From the NCBI RefSeq assembly GCF_018320785.1, contig NC_054870.1, positions 1,675,199-1,739,198 on the forward strand: a stretch of 64,000 nucleotides of DNA. Direction: 5' to 3'. Position 1 is the stretch's first letter. Each line of letters begins with the position of its first letter. Source of the stretch: Cheilinus undulatus. Taxonomy: Eukaryota > Chordata > Actinopteri > Labriformes > Labridae. The position numbers and the translations under genes are program-made. Below the pieces are notes generated by a model. That model made no database searches. It saw only the letters and a program-made list of their open reading frames with translations, and was not told the origin of the DNA. Positions 45,001 to 57,556 of this stretch are shown piece after piece.

Positions 45001-46962
45001 TTACCATTTTGAACAGGAATGAGGAATTTCAAACTGAATTCACCTTTTTATACCCAAATTTGAGGCGGCTCACTGGGCTTCTCTGAGAAGTCAGAAATGA
45101 ATCAAGCATAACATTCAACCATTAAAACTCATTTTTGTGTTCAGGAATACAAGTAAATAACTATAATTTGACATATTAATCAAGAAATAATAATGTGCTT
45201 TACTTTGGCATTAAAAATATCATTTTGGTTATACAGCTTCTACCTATTGATGTACTAACCACTGCAGAAACATAAAAAATGGTTTTGGTAATTACCAGTG
45301 TTGTTAATTTAGGGCAGCTGTGGCATAAACCTTACTTTGGGTGGTGGTCTAACACATTTGTTAAGCACTGTACTTTCCAAAAAACACAAGCAATGAATCA
45401 TTCTATATCATAACCAACACAATACTAGATTAAACTAAGGCTGAAATAAAAAACAAAACAAACAAAACCTTATTGTTGTGGTTTTAAGTTGTATTGCAAA
45501 TAGGATATGAATTGTTGTACTGAAGGGAGCAAGGTTGTTATAGTAAACTAAAACTAACTAAATAACTAAAAGTAAAATTCAAAAATAATTTAAGTTAGCT
45601 GAAACAAAATAAAAACTAAGCTTTACCAAAAAAACAAAAACTAACCAAAACTGTATAGTGCACTTACAAAGCTAACTAAAATAAAATTAAAATTGAGACA
45701 AAATATCCTTAGTTCTAGTCTTTGACACAACTGTACTGACTGGCATTGACACACAGGTCTGAGGAGTGTAAAATTGCCTAATCTGATTGGTTAAGAATTC
45801 ACACAGTGGTAGTTTTATGCCTGGAGTTGTATTCAAACATCATCATTAAGTAAATAAAATGATAAGTTAAGAGTAGCCTGTTTTAGAATGGTTTTAAAAA
45901 TGTACTACGCTCACTCAGCCTCGACATCTATCTGTAAAAAAACTAAAACCAATAAAAACTCATTTGAAACAAAGGCTTTTTGCAAAATAAAAACTAAACT
46001 AAACTAACAAACCAGTAGTCAAAACTAATAAAAGCTAAACTGAAATCGAACACAGAAAATGAAAACAAAATAGAAATAGAAACTTATGAAAAATCCAAAA
46101 CTATTATAACCTTGGAAGGGAGTGATTATTTTTACTCATATTCAATAAGAAAAAAGGACAAAAAATGAGGAAAGTAGGATTTTTTATAGACTATTCTAAA
46201 AAAAATGGCACTTAAATGATTGTATGACTATGCAATGCATAACACCTCTGCTGCAAAAAAGTTTTAAACTTGACACAAACTTCAGGTTAAAAAAATATTG
46301 CATTGTTTGTGATTTAAAAATTGCAGCAGGCCACAATGCGATTTAATCTAATTTTTGATCAATTGCCCAGCCCTAGTCAGGACAGGATTCCTTACATTGT
46401 CTGCATGTCATCTGTGTGATATTTCCTTGAAATACAGTAATATTAAGCACACAGGGAGCTTTCGAAACAATGTTACAGGTTCTACTGAGGAAAATGGGAT
46501 TTATTTTGTAACGTAGCAAGAGTAAGCACTGGTGAGAGGCGCTCTGGAAATGAGATCCTGAGCGCTGCAAGTGCAAAAACCTGGCTATGGACACGTGCCT
46601 TATTATCAATTAGCTTAGCTTAGGTTGACCAGCTGAAAGTTGGAGTTGAAAAGTTTGATGCAAACCTGCTGCACTGCAGCATCCAGCTACTGAGAAATAT
46701 CCAATAATGGGGCGTGTCTGTCTGCCCTTGTGTTTTAGTCCTTGATCAGCCGTCCTGGTACAGTCCTCAACATGGCGGGCCAGAAACTAGTTGGACTAAG
46801 GACTGGACACATCATTTAAGAGCCTTGAGATGCACCTAAGGCAGGAGTACTTTCAGTTCTTACCAGTTGAAGTTCAATTGGTGGAGCCAGCTCCAAACTT
46901 CCATAGACAATGGCAGGATTGAACAAACTGAACACCACTGGATAGAAGACTTTCTTATCTGG

Positions 46963-46994
<32 letters not shown>

Positions 46995-48572
46995 AAGAAG
47001 TACGGTTAAGTGTCAGTGAGGCCCTTAACCTAGATGCACAAAAAAGACCAAGGACCATAAACACAATTAATATGGGAAATAAATGTAAAACTCTACTTGG
47101 AGCAGTTTGGAGGCGGCAAGTATTGAGGAACTCCAGAGTAAAGTGGATGTCAACGTCACAAAAAAACATTAAGACATCGCCTTTTTTCCAGGCATGGGCT
47201 CCAATATCTAGACCACGACCTCGTGAAAACTCTTCATCTACAGGGATTAGAGTATAATTGGAGAAGCTCTCTTCCCTGAAAAACCACAGATGCAGCAGTT
47301 TAAACATTTCACATCTAATTGCTGTTAAAAGAAAAGCAAGTATATAAAAAGCTCTTATTCTCTAAAAGTACAAACCTTGACATTTTTTCCAAGGATCCCT
47401 TCACCTCCTGAAGACCATCCTGTCCAAAATAAACCACTGTGAGATGAACTTGTCTGTCCTGCTGTATGCATACCTCCCTAAAAACATATCATTTTTCAGA
47501 TTAATTCCAAGTCCACAAAAGTGATATCTGGTTACAAAAAGATGATAACAGGATAAATATCTATTTCTATTTAACTGGAAATGCTGTGTTTCACAGACAG
47601 TTGCTTAGCTCTCACCTGAAGTTATGCAGGAACTGTGAAAAGGTTTCTACTCTGCCTGCTAGAGGCACAATGATGTTGATGATCAACCCTGCTGTGTCTA
47701 TAGATGTACTCTTGACTTTCATCAAGGGACCAAATGGCCTGAATAGAGTGACATGGCGAAAGCCAGTGGAATCCTCTTTGGCAAAGAAGAGCTCGTAGAG
47801 TGTCCCTTTGTCTCGCTCTGTCCTATACAGGCCTGCAACAATAACACATGAAAGTGAATGTTACACCAAGAAAACATGAATAACAGTAACTGCCCACTGT
47901 CTGCCATCAAAGCAGTTTACCTTCAGTAAAGTGACTCTCTGTGAAGGTTTGTTTCTGCATTGGCATGTCCTCCTCAACGCCATCCTCCTCATCAGGGTTG
48001 TTGATGATATCCAGTGCTGCCTCAATTACCTCCACCAGCTCGTCCCTGCGATCCTTACGGACAGGTTTTTCCTCTGGATGCCGCGTAAGCCCCATCTCTA
48101 GCTGGTACACCTTGGACAAGGTGAAACTCTCAAAAGGCACCAGGGCATATTCACTAGGAAGGCGTGCTGCTGTATTTACCTCAGCCTTGTCAATTTGTGA
48201 GTGCAAGTACTCCAGCAGATCTCCTGGCTCCTGGTCTTTCGTCTCGACCAAGCCCTGCACCCCAGGGGGCTCTTTCTTTTCCTGCAAAAGTTTTAGCTTC
48301 TCACTCATTTCCTGTAGCTCTTGCTTCAGCTGAGCAATCTGGCGCTTGAGACTGGCAGCACGGTTCAGGTGACGCTCCTCCTGCTCCTGCAGCAGGGCCT
48401 GGTAGTACTCCTTGCTATAGGTCTCCCCAGATAAACCAGGCAGGACCAGGCTAACGTCTGCAGGAGGTGTGCACTCAAGGAGGTATGCAAAGAGCATTAG
48501 CACCAGCAGCAGGAAGAGGCCCAGGAAGAGCCAGCGGACCCGGCCTTGGAGTGGCAACCCCCGCCTGGGCAT
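42040..48572 (-). CDS. csgalnact2: Chondroitin sulfate N-acetylgalactosaminyltransferase 2, complete
   Basis: A Golgi type II membrane enzyme that transfers GalNAc from UDP-GalNAc to the glycosaminoglycan linker and chain to start and extend chondroitin sulfate (family knowledge). Coding exons: 47921-48572 (ATG at 48572), 47616-47832, 47376-47477, 47097-47275, 46864-46958, 42422-42503 and 42040-42332 (TGA). They total 1620 nt, 539 residues, against about 542 in human. Visible are a short basic N-terminus, a single membrane anchor at about 13-35, a coiled coil at about 50-107 ([19 protein letters not shown]), the metal-binding DVD motif at residues 364-366 in FFCDVDIHF, and [15 protein letters not shown]. 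The C-terminal block includes [20 protein letters not shown] and [20 protein letters not shown]. The usually invariant GWGGEDVH reads GWGVEDVH (V454). Intron 5 (42504-46863) carries a nest of three transposons. The acceptor tract of coding exon 5 is a 30-base T run. CSGALNACT1 is the alternative paralogue, but the N-terminal MPRRG and the coiled coil match CSGALNACT2 better. Confidence 0.94.
43811..45372 (-). mobile_element. Nearly intact Tc1-like transposon
   Basis: Termini TACAGTGCTTAACAAATGTA and ACAAATTTGTTAAGCACTGTA-like with TA at each end; 1562 bp. The minus-strand N-terminal frame (44783-45007) starts [20 protein letters not shown]. The C-terminal frame (44148-44633) keeps [13 protein letters not shown] and [14 protein letters not shown]. 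It then slips frame at LNP, where the catalytic Glu is expected. The continuing sequence ([12 protein letters not shown]) is in the adjacent frame at 44044-44253. Confidence 0.92.
45530..46114. mobile_element. Non-autonomous hAT element (CAAGGTTGTTATAG family)
   Basis: Starts CAAGGTTGTTATAGTAAAC and ends CTATTATAACCTTG, with a perfect 8-bp duplication GAAGGGAG (45522-45529 and 46115-46122). 585 bp. Flanks are rich in AACTAAA units. A partial second copy lies at 9507-9772. Confidence 0.92.
46963..46992. repeat. 30-base A/T homopolymer at a splice acceptor
   Basis: A run of 30 A on the plus strand. On the minus strand it is the T tract immediately before the CCAG acceptor of csgalnact2 coding exon 5. 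Confidence 0.95.
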
Positions 48573-48599
48573 TACTCTAGCATAAAACCTTTAGCTGGC

Positions 48600-49898
48600 A
48601 AGTCTGCATTCCCTTTTTCCTCTGACCAGATGTTTTACACTGTGCACTAGCACATCATTTTCTAGGTTTTGAAGGCACTTCTGTCATGTGTTAGTGCTGG
48701 TCTTGTGGCTTGGCTTGGACTTGTCAGTGTGAATTTTCATTTGTCTTGAGTAAAGCATATGATGGTCACCTAAGAGAAACCACAGAAATCCACAATAAAT
48801 CAAGATTCCACTGTAGATGAGGCCGTTTTTGATCACTAGTACTTGTTAAGTTTTCAATATTGGGCTTTAGAAGATTATTAGATAATACAGTTTGAAAATG
48901 GTTTTATTCAAGCAAAAATGCACTATATGGTACTTTCATGACTGAATTTACATTTAGGAAATACGAGTGAGCTACAACCACAGCGTGTACAGCTAGCTTT
49001 AAGGTACACAGCCCGGATAAAACTGGTGGTTAAGTGTCAGGTGAGCTAATAGAGATGGGCATCCGGTTAAAGAATGGGTTTACAAAATAAAAGCACATTA
49101 GTCCTCAACGCAACTGTGCTATAACCGGATTCAACATTTTGACGATATATTTGACACAGTATAATTTCAGTAATCACAGACTAGATGGTTCTGTGATTCC
49201 TGTCCACTATGGATGACCACTTCACCTGTGTTGCCAGGTAAGATATTCAGCGTTTATCCTTTAGACGTTTACGACTTCCATTACCAACCACGTACCGTGC
49301 AAATTTATTAAAAGTCACGCAGTCAAACTTGTGACAATACTCTTCAGCGTACAACGTATTTTTAAATGTTTGTCTCTTCGTTATTATTCTCATTATTATT
49401 CACATTATTATTATTATTATTATTATGAATATCTGGTGCTGACATGGTATTGTCAGTTGTCAGGAAGTATCATTGTATCTTCACGATAAAGAGCAATATT
49501 TACTAATAACAGCTGTCTGAGTTGCAAATAATTAAATACGACAAAACACGATCTAGTGGTTCCATAGTATTCTTTAAAATAGAAAAATCAGCAAGTTCTC
49601 TAATACACACTTACCAGTGACAGTAAATGTGTTGTTACGTTACTATTTGGATTTTCATTAAAACTACTCAATGCGTTACTCTGAATTGGATCTATATGTG
49701 TTTAAGACTCTACACACGCTTCCAGAAGTTGTGAACAAGAAACTCAAGAACTCTTACTTTGAAAAATCCAAACCGGATGCTGACAGAGTTCTGTTGCTAC
49801 TTGTGCTGTGTAGCTAACTTCACTTCGCTTTAAGGTTATTTATCAGTCGGACAGAGGGCAGGCAAAGCAGTCATGATAATGTAAAAGCAAGTACTTAC
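48600..49898 (-). other. csgalnact2 5' intron, no gene seen
   Basis: About 1.3 kb between the coding start and the presumed noncoding exon. It contains an ATT trinucleotide run at 49381-49427 and no open frame resembling a known protein. Confidence 0.4.
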
Positions 49899-50040
49899 GT
49901 AATTCCGTCTTTCTGTCGTTCTGCTTTTGCTTACAGCCGCTGGTCAACTACGAAACCACCGGCAGTAAAGGGACTCTAATGCAGAATGCCACGGAGCAAA
50001 GAGAAAGAGTGGCTCATCGTCTACTTCCGGTGGACAGCTG
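49899..50040 (-). promoter_or_regulatory. csgalnact2: Putative noncoding first exon and promoter of csgalnact2
   Basis: On the minus strand a strong donor (GTAAGTAC, 49891-49898) follows an exon-like, repeat-free stretch upstream of the csgalnact2 ATG exon. Nearby lie an ETS-like ACTTCCGG and a CCAAT box (ACCAATGAG) at about 50022-50048 on the plus strand. This is the only promoter-like stretch between the ATG exon and the transposon block to the right. The exact start site and the acceptor of the ATG exon are not resolved, so the upper boundary is approximate. Confidence 0.45.
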
Positions 50041-50436
50041 ACCAATGAGAGCTTTGACAACGACGTTCGTCAGAAAACGTGCTGTAGCTTCGTGGTAATA
50101 CTAATGATAATGTTCGTCATCATATAGATAATGCTGTTATATATATTGAGCAGGTATCTAAAACAAACATATTTATGTGTCGAGGTTATATCTAACATAA
50201 TCACTAATTTGTGTTTCTTGAAGCTATTATTAATTTCGCTACTGTATTTGATCATTTATCCTAAAATTCTTATGTATTTTAGCACTTACTTCTCACCCAG
50301 TCGAGGCTCTGGAACTTTGTCAGAAAGGTATTGACTTTAAACAATTTAATAAGCCTATTTTAACCTAACTCCTTTGTTTAGCAACTGTTCTCATTTGTGC
50401 ACCCTCCATTCCCTGACTACAGACTGTACTTTACAG

Positions 50437-53400
50437 CGGTGATACTCAACGTGTGGCTCTGGAGCCACGTCTGGCTCTTTTGTGATGATTTGTCACTCTT
50501 TTATGTCTTGATTTTGAATACTATTCGCCCAGAAAACCTTAAAAATGGGAACCTTTGTTGCCCCTTTTACCTTTTTTGCCACTTTTCCCCCATTTAAGCT
50601 ACCTTTTGTCATTAGATACCACTTTTTTCCAACTTTTTTACCATTTTTTTCCTATTTTTGCCCCTTTTCACCATTTTTGCAACTTTTCGCTCATTGTTTT
50701 TGTTTATTTATTTATTCATTTTTCAAGTGCAGTACAGACAAGTGGAGTCAGTGATGTCTAATTTTTTCCCCACAAAAGCACCCCCTCCCACAAAAAACCC
50801 CAAAACAAAACAAAAGCAAACAGACAAAACAATAACAACTACAACAACAACAAAAAAACAGTCATATAGTCCTACCTAACCTAAAATAAAATATATCTAC
50901 AGTAGCAATAACATTTATCAGGAAAAAAAATAAGTTACACTTCTTTCTTTGCCTAGATTTTTGGTCAGTGGTGTTTCAAAATAACATGCCGGTTTGACAG
51001 TTATATAGTACAACCTCTACTTTGACAAAATATATTGATATGTATTGAGAGAGTGTGCATCATTGATAAGTATTTCATCTATCCTGTAATGTCTTCAATT
51101 CTGCCAGATAGTCCATCATTGGACTCCAAGCAGTCTCAAATTGTCCTGGTGACCCCCTTAGGGTGTACTTAATTTTTTCCAAATTTAAGAAAAGCATGAA
51201 GTCATTAAGTCATAGAGATACTTTGGGAGAATATGGTGACTTCCTATCCAATATCATTCTCCTACGTGCTAATAGAGATGCAAAGGCAATGCTGTCTTTT
51301 GTTGTCCTACTATTTATTTGACTGCCTGGACATATTCAAAAGATCCAAAGATTGCCATGTCTGCACATGGTGTCAATACTATGTTTAATGCCTTAGAGAG
51401 GTGTTTGAAAATAGCTGTCCAATAGCCTTGGACACAAGAACAAGACCAGATCATATGTGTCATATTTGCTGGTGACATTTGACATCTATTAGATGTCAAG
51501 AGTCTGTGATATTTGGGTATATTTTCGAGAGTTTACAGTTGGTGAAATATATCCGGTGCACAACCTTAAATTGTATCAGGCTAAGCCTAGAACAGGATGT
51601 GCTGTCATTTACTCGAGTTAATACAGATTGCCAGTCACCATCCTCTATGACTCTACCAAGTTCTTCCCACTTGTTTTTAATCTTGTCAAGAGAGGTCTCT
51701 GTGTGTTGGGAAATTAAATCATAAACTTTTGAAATAAGACCCTTCTGATTCACAGGAATATCCAAAATTGAGTTGATTACAGAGTTAGGAGGGATGTTGG
51801 GAAAGAAAACATTGTTTGATTTAGCAAAGTTGCGAACCTGATAGTATCGGAATAAATGAGATTTTGGTAAGTTAAATTGTTAATGTAAAAATCACTTAAC
51901 TTAACCAGGCCTAATCTCTGCCACAGGGAATAGGCGGTGTCAGTGCCAGGGGGGAGAAAAAGGTGATTATTAGGGATTGGACTGTGACTAGATAACCCCT
52001 GGAGACCAAAAGCACATCTGAACTGGAACCAGATTCTTAACGTGGATATGACACCTGGGTTGGATGAGAATTGGGATGGTTGTAATGGCAGCTTAGTTGT
52101 GAGAAGACTCAAAAGAGAAGTATGGCTACAGGAGTTGGCTTCAAGTTCGCACCAATTTAATGTTGGTTCCTGAGTCCACAAAGTCACTTTGCGTATATTA
52201 GCTGCCCAATAATAGTGTTTTGGATTAGGGAGTGACAGCCCGCCAACAGATCTGTGCCTCTGTAAAAATTCTCTTTTAATCCTGGGGGTCTTACCTTTCC
52301 ATATAAAAGAAGAAATTAATTTATTTATTGACACAAAGAAGGAGTTAGGCAAGAAGATTGGAAGACATTGGAAGAGGAATAGAAAGCATGGGAGCACATT
52401 CATTTTTATACAATTTATTCTCCCCTCTACAGTTATATGTAAATTGTTCCATCTTTCCAGGCCCAGTTTAAGCTTGTCAATTAAGGGGGGGGGGGGTTCT
52501 TATATAAATCTGATAGCTGTCGGCAAATGTTCACACCCAAATATTTAAAGCTATTTTTGGACAACTTAAAAGGGAGGCATCTGTCAGGGATCTCCATAGC
52601 CAATTTGTTTACAGGAAAGCATTCACTTTTCAAATAGTTCAGTTTATAACCTGAGAACACCCCAAATCTGTCTAGCAGATCAATCGTTTGGGGGATAGTA
52701 GATATTGGGTTGGAAATGAACAATAATAAATCATCTGCGTATAATGAAAGTGTATGTTTGGAGCCATATCTGAGGATTCCCTTGTAAAATCAGCTGATTT
52801 AAGTGCTATAGATAAGGGTTCAATTGCAAAGGCAAAAAGTGATGGGCTTAAGGGACACCCTTGACGAGTTCCTCTGCCAAGTGTGAAGTATTGTGATGTC
52901 ATTCCAGTAGTATTTATAGAAGCCTTAGGTGAGGAGTATAAGAGTCTTATCCAGGAGATATAATTAGAACCAATGCCAAACCTTTTGAGAACCTCAAATA
53001 GATATCTCCATTCCACCCTATCGAAAGCCTTCTCCGCATCCAAAGAGACCACCACCTCTGGTGTCTCAGTGGATGCGGAGAATGAAAGAATATTGAGAAG
53101 GCGGCGGATATTGGAGAAGGAATGTCGATTTTTTATAAACCCAGTTTGATCTGGAGATATATTTGACATGACTGATTCAAGCCGAAGAGCTAATACTTTA
53201 GCCAAGATTTTATAATCGGCATTTAGGAGAGAGATGGGACGATAAGAACTGCAATCAGAAGAATCTTTGCCTGGTTTTAACAGTAAAGTTACTGATGCTT
53301 CAGTAAGAGTTTGGGGCACTTTTCGCTCATTTAAGCTACCGTTTGTCATTAGATACCAATTTTTTTCCAACTTTTTGCCATTTTTTCCTGTTTTTGCCCC

Positions 53401-53916
53401 TTTTCACCATTTTTTTGTGACTTTTCACTCATTTAAGCTACCTTTTGCCACTAAATACTACTAGTTTCCTATTTCTTTGCCCATTTTTTCAACTTCAGTT
53501 AGCAACTTTTATCCAGTTTTGCCCTTTTCACCATATTTTGCCCATCTAAACATCCTTTTGCCATGAAATATCATTTGTTTCCTATTTTTTGCCCAGTTTT
53601 GACAGTCTTGACTGCTTTTTGCCCATTTTAGTCACTTTTCACTCTTTTTTTTGCCTTGTTTTTGCCATTTTTGGACCATTTTTTGCCACCTGTTACTCAT
53701 TTTTTTGTAACTTCTCACCCATTTCTCCTACTGTCTGACTCTTTTTTCACCTTTTCTCCACAGTTTCACCCCTTTTCATCCATTTTTGCTGCTTTTTTGC
53801 CATTTTGGCCATCTTTAACTTATTTTTATTGCTACTTAAGCCCATTTTTGCCACTTTTCACCTCTTCAGTTTTTCAACAACTTGGCTCTTTGTTTGAGCA
53901 GGGTTAAGAAACATTG
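50437..53916 (+). mobile_element. hAT-like element with TTTTTGCC array, copy 3, split by a LINE
   Basis: Starts CGGTGATACTCAACGTGTGG and ends GGTTAAGAAACATTG. Flanking 8-mers CTTTACAG / ATTTACAG (7 of 8). Without the LINE and its duplicated target it is about 844 bp, nearly the same as copy 2. Confidence 0.88.
50696..53317 (-). mobile_element. 5'-truncated L1-like LINE with reverse transcriptase
   Basis: A 14-bp target-site duplication ACTTTTCGCTCATT (50682-50695 and 53318-53331). Minus-strand frames encode SYRPISLLNADYKILAKVLA, VVSLDAEKAFDRVEW (motif A), GTRQGCPLSPSLFAFAIEPL (motif B) and YADD (motif C, codons at 52731-52742). YADD is in a different frame from motif B, so a frameshift inactivates the copy. 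Post-RT sequence (SFIWKGKTPRIKREFLQ) lies in 51777-52403. The 3' end is A-rich on the minus strand near 50700-50730. Confidence 0.93.
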
Positions 53917-53924
53917 ATTTACAG

Positions 53925-55649
53925 TTTATGACCACTCTTATATAGGCCTCTGGGTAATGAGTAATTATAGAATGTGTTGTCACCACAATCCATAATATCC
54001 CCCATGAAACAAGAGCCTTAAACACATAACATGTGTAGACTACTAATAGACTAACAGCATTGGTTTTGGTATTTTGGAGGCCGCATTCAAAGACCAATAT
54101 GATGCCCTTCCTTATTTAGCTAAATCCTAATCAGCAACTATAATAAATGAAAAAAATATTCAGAAGCATCTCTTTTTGGTAACAAAACCACTAAACTACA
54201 GGACTATCAAAATCAGAGGTATAAATACCCAGATAGCCTGTACTTCCTCATGAGCTCCCAGAACAGCATAACGACTGAAATTCATACATATAAATATTTC
54301 AATATACCTCTAGGCCAGGTCTCACACATAAAAGTAAAAAAAAAAAAAAGTAAATTTACTCATTATTGGTGTGATATCTTGGACCTTGACCTTGCTGTGG
54401 GGCCAGGAGTCCTGCTCAGGAATGTCTTTGGATATAACCGTGTTCATTGTGACAGCTATTTTAAATTTAAACATAATCTTGATTTTAAGATGAACATGCT
54501 CATCATTTTAACTTTTAAAGGTTTGGTCTAGTTCAGGGGTTTTCAAAGTGTCTGAGAGCGAGCCTCCCCTAGGACAAAATAATTTATTCTGTGGACCCCC
54601 ACCTCTGCAAACAACAAGATAATGAAAAGTTAAGCAACTTTTTTTCAAACATTTATGTCTCATCTTTAAATATTTTTAAATATTTTATGTTTTTAAATAT
54701 TTTGGTCTGTGTAGGGCTTTAAACATCCATCTTACCAAGGCAATCAGTTATTTAGTTTCAGTAATGAGTTAAGTTTTAATACTACCTGATTTTTATGCTC
54801 TATGGTCTGTTTTACTGGGATCTATGAGTTTGCATCCATGCAGTGACGCAGGATTGTAAAACTGCAGTGTATCCTCCACCTTCAGCCTTGTCTAGTACAT
54901 GCTTTTGGTGCTTTTGGTCTAGTTTAACTCCACAACTCAAAAACATTTCAGTCAAGTTTCAGTCGATAAAAAGTCTGTACATTTTAGTGAAAACCTTTAG
55001 TGAGAATATTTATTCTCTTAAACTGACTCAATAAGCCACATTGTGAAATCATATAGCAGTTAAACAATCAAATTAATGTGCTGTCTGCTTATGCTCTGAC
55101 AGATTACTGGCAAAGTGGAGAAAATTCATGGATTTCCAATGGAATGTCCCCCAGTCCAGCACTAATGTTTGAGTCACATTAAGTCTCCTGGACAACAAAC
55201 TTGACTTTTTGTCAGAGAATTTATCATCACAGATCTATTCTTTACTAGTCTTAAAGGTTATTGACAAGCAATTATACTTTAGTTGATAAAATTAACACTG
55301 GAAACTGATTTTGATGCTATTTCATTCATTCCATGCCCCTTATTAGTAATGCTAGACAAATGCCTCAATGTTTAATGCATACCTTTTATGATTACATCTA
55401 AAGGCTTCATGGAGCACGAGGCCCCATGCAAAGTCCTACATTCGCCTTAGTAAAGCTTCCTCATACAACAGGACAACACTGATAGCTTACCAGTCTAACA
55501 ATGAGCTTTGTAGCTCAGTACTTATATTTTGTTAAGTCTCTCTCTTCAAACCTGGAGGGGTGTGGCACAGGCCTGGACGATGGATATCAGGAGGCCAGAG
55601 AAGTACAGGGCTGACGCAAAGAGGTGCCAAATTGACAAATACTACCACT
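53925..55649. other. Intergenic, no gene; old repeats
   Basis: A CAGGGGTTTTCAAAGTG sequence at about 54535 resembles a hAT terminus with no partner found. The stretch 54900-55305 is a degenerate relative of the repeat at 33430-33910. No frame with recognisable homology was seen. Confidence 0.4.
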
Positions 55650-57130
55650 GCTTCTCTTTTTTCACACATGTTGTTATGTTACAGCCTTATTCCAAAATAG
55701 ATGGAATTCATTTTTTACCTCAAAATTCTACACACAATACCCCATTATGACAACGTGTGGAAGTTTGTTTAAAAATTTTGCAAATTAATTAAAAATAACA
55801 AACAAAAATATAACATGTACATAAGTCTTCACAGCTTTTGTTCAGTATTTTGTTGAAGCACCTTTGGCAGTAATTACAGCCTCCAGTCTTTCTGAGTATG
55901 ATGCTACAAGCTTGGAACACCTGTTTATGGGCAGTTCCTCCCATTCTTCTTAGCAGAACCTCTCAGCTCCATCTGGCTGGATGTGAAGCATCGCTGCACA
56001 GCCATTTTCAGATCTCTCCAGAGATGCTCAGTCAGGTTCAAGTCAGGGCTCTGGCTGGTCCACTCAGGGACGTTCACAGATGTCCCACAGCCACTCCTGT
56101 GTTATCTTGGCTGTGTGCTTAGGGTCATTGTCCGGTTGGAGGGTGAACCCTCGCCCCAGTCTGAGGTCCAGAGCACTCTGGAGCAGGTTATCAGCAAGGA
56201 TGCCTGTACATCGCTGCATTCATCTTTCCATCTTTTTCAGCACCCCCACTGCATGATGCTGCCACCAGCATGCTTTAGGTGATCAGTGGTGTTTCCCTCC
56301 TGACTTGGCGCTTGGCATTCAGGCCAAAGAGTTCAATCTTTTTGTGTGTCAGAATTTTGTGTTTCATGGTCTGAGAGTCCTTCAGGTCTGGCAAACTCCA
56401 GTCAGGCTGTGATGTGTTCACTGAGGAGAGCTTCCACCTGGCCACTCTACCACACAGATTGATGCAGAAATGGATGTCCTTCTGGAAGGTTCTCCTCTCT
56501 CCACAGAGCAACACTGGAGCTCTGTCAGAGTGACCATCTGGTTCTTGGTCACCTCCCTGCCTAAGCGCCTTCTACCCCGATCCCTCAGATTGTTCAGGCG
56601 GTCAGATCTAGGAGGAGTCCTGGTGGTTCCAAACTTCTTCTATTTACAGATGAAGGAGGCCGCTGTGTTCACTGGGACCTTCAATGCTGCAGACATTTTT
56701 CTGTTCCCTTCCCCAGATCTGTGCCTTGATACAACCCTGTCTCTGAGGTCTACAGACAGTTCCTTTGACTTCATGGTTGCTTTGTGCTCTGACATGCTCT
56801 GTCAGCTATGGGACATTATATAGATGGATGTGTACTTACCCATCCTGTTCAATCAAGTTAATTTACCACAGGTAGACTCCAGTAAAGGTGTAGAAACATC
56901 TGAAGGATGATCAGTGGAAACAGGACTGGAGCTCAGTTTCAAGTGTCTTATGCATATTTGTTTTTTTTTTTTTTTTTTTGTTCTTTTTATCATATATTTG
57001 CAAAATTTCAAACAAACTTTTGTCCTGTTGTCATTATGGGGTGTTGGGTGTAGAATTTTGAGGTTGAAAATGAATTTAATACATTTTTGTAATAAGGCTG
57101 TAACATAAAAACATGGAAAAAGTCAAGTGC
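55650..57130 (-). mobile_element. Degenerate Tc1-like transposon
   Basis: Inverted ends around TATGTTACAGCCTTATT (55675) and AATAAGGCTGTAACATA (57107), with less conserved outer bases. The transposase region lies on the minus strand between and is broken by stops. A 22-base T run occurs near 56959. A related terminus starts the window at 1-58. Confidence 0.8.
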
Positions 57131-57556
57131 AGATGCCCTGTATGCTAGCTTGTCTGTATGTAAACATCCTCAAAGGTGAAGGGAATCATATCATGTGCCT
57201 CTGGAATGACGACACACAGTTAGGGAGCTATCTTTTTGGTGAGTGTCAGTGTTATTGTTGACAGGTCAGGGTGCCAACGAAACAGAAGATGCTAGTAAAA
57301 TTCAGACATGCCGGTCTTGTAGAATCGTGGTCTTGGGGTGTCCTGGACACATCATTGATATTGGCAGTACAAGAGCGTTTATATCTTATTATCTGAGCCA
57401 TATCTTACAATGGTCTGTGACAATGCCACTGGGACAAACTCTGACTAAATGTGCGCTGTCTGATCTGGCTTTTTTACAGAAATAGAGATGAAATAAGACA
57501 CAGTAGTAACGATTAAAGGTCAAATGACCATGATTTACGTGGTGTGAGCTTACAGA

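Larger units (their letters stand above)
43710..46375. mobile_element. hAT-like host element (TAGGGCTG family) with nested insertions
   Basis: Starts TAGGGCTGAATGATTT and ends AATTGCCCAGCCCTA, with a perfect 8-bp target-site duplication GTCAGGAC (43702-43709 and 46376-46383). Removing the nested Tc1 and hAT leaves roughly 510 bp of A/T-rich non-coding element. It lies in csgalnact2 intron 5. Confidence 0.9.

Noticed and set aside
44783..45007. Possible helix-turn-helix regulatory gene
   Set aside because: It is the N-terminal domain of the Tc1 transposase in the element at 43811-45372.
46816..47307. 163-codon minus frame spanning two csgalnact2 exons
   Set aside because: It merges exon 4, a retained intron and exon 5 (in another phase); splice sites and homology show two exons.
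47941..48333. 130-codon plus-strand frame
   Set aside because: Antisense shadow of the first coding exon of csgalnact2.
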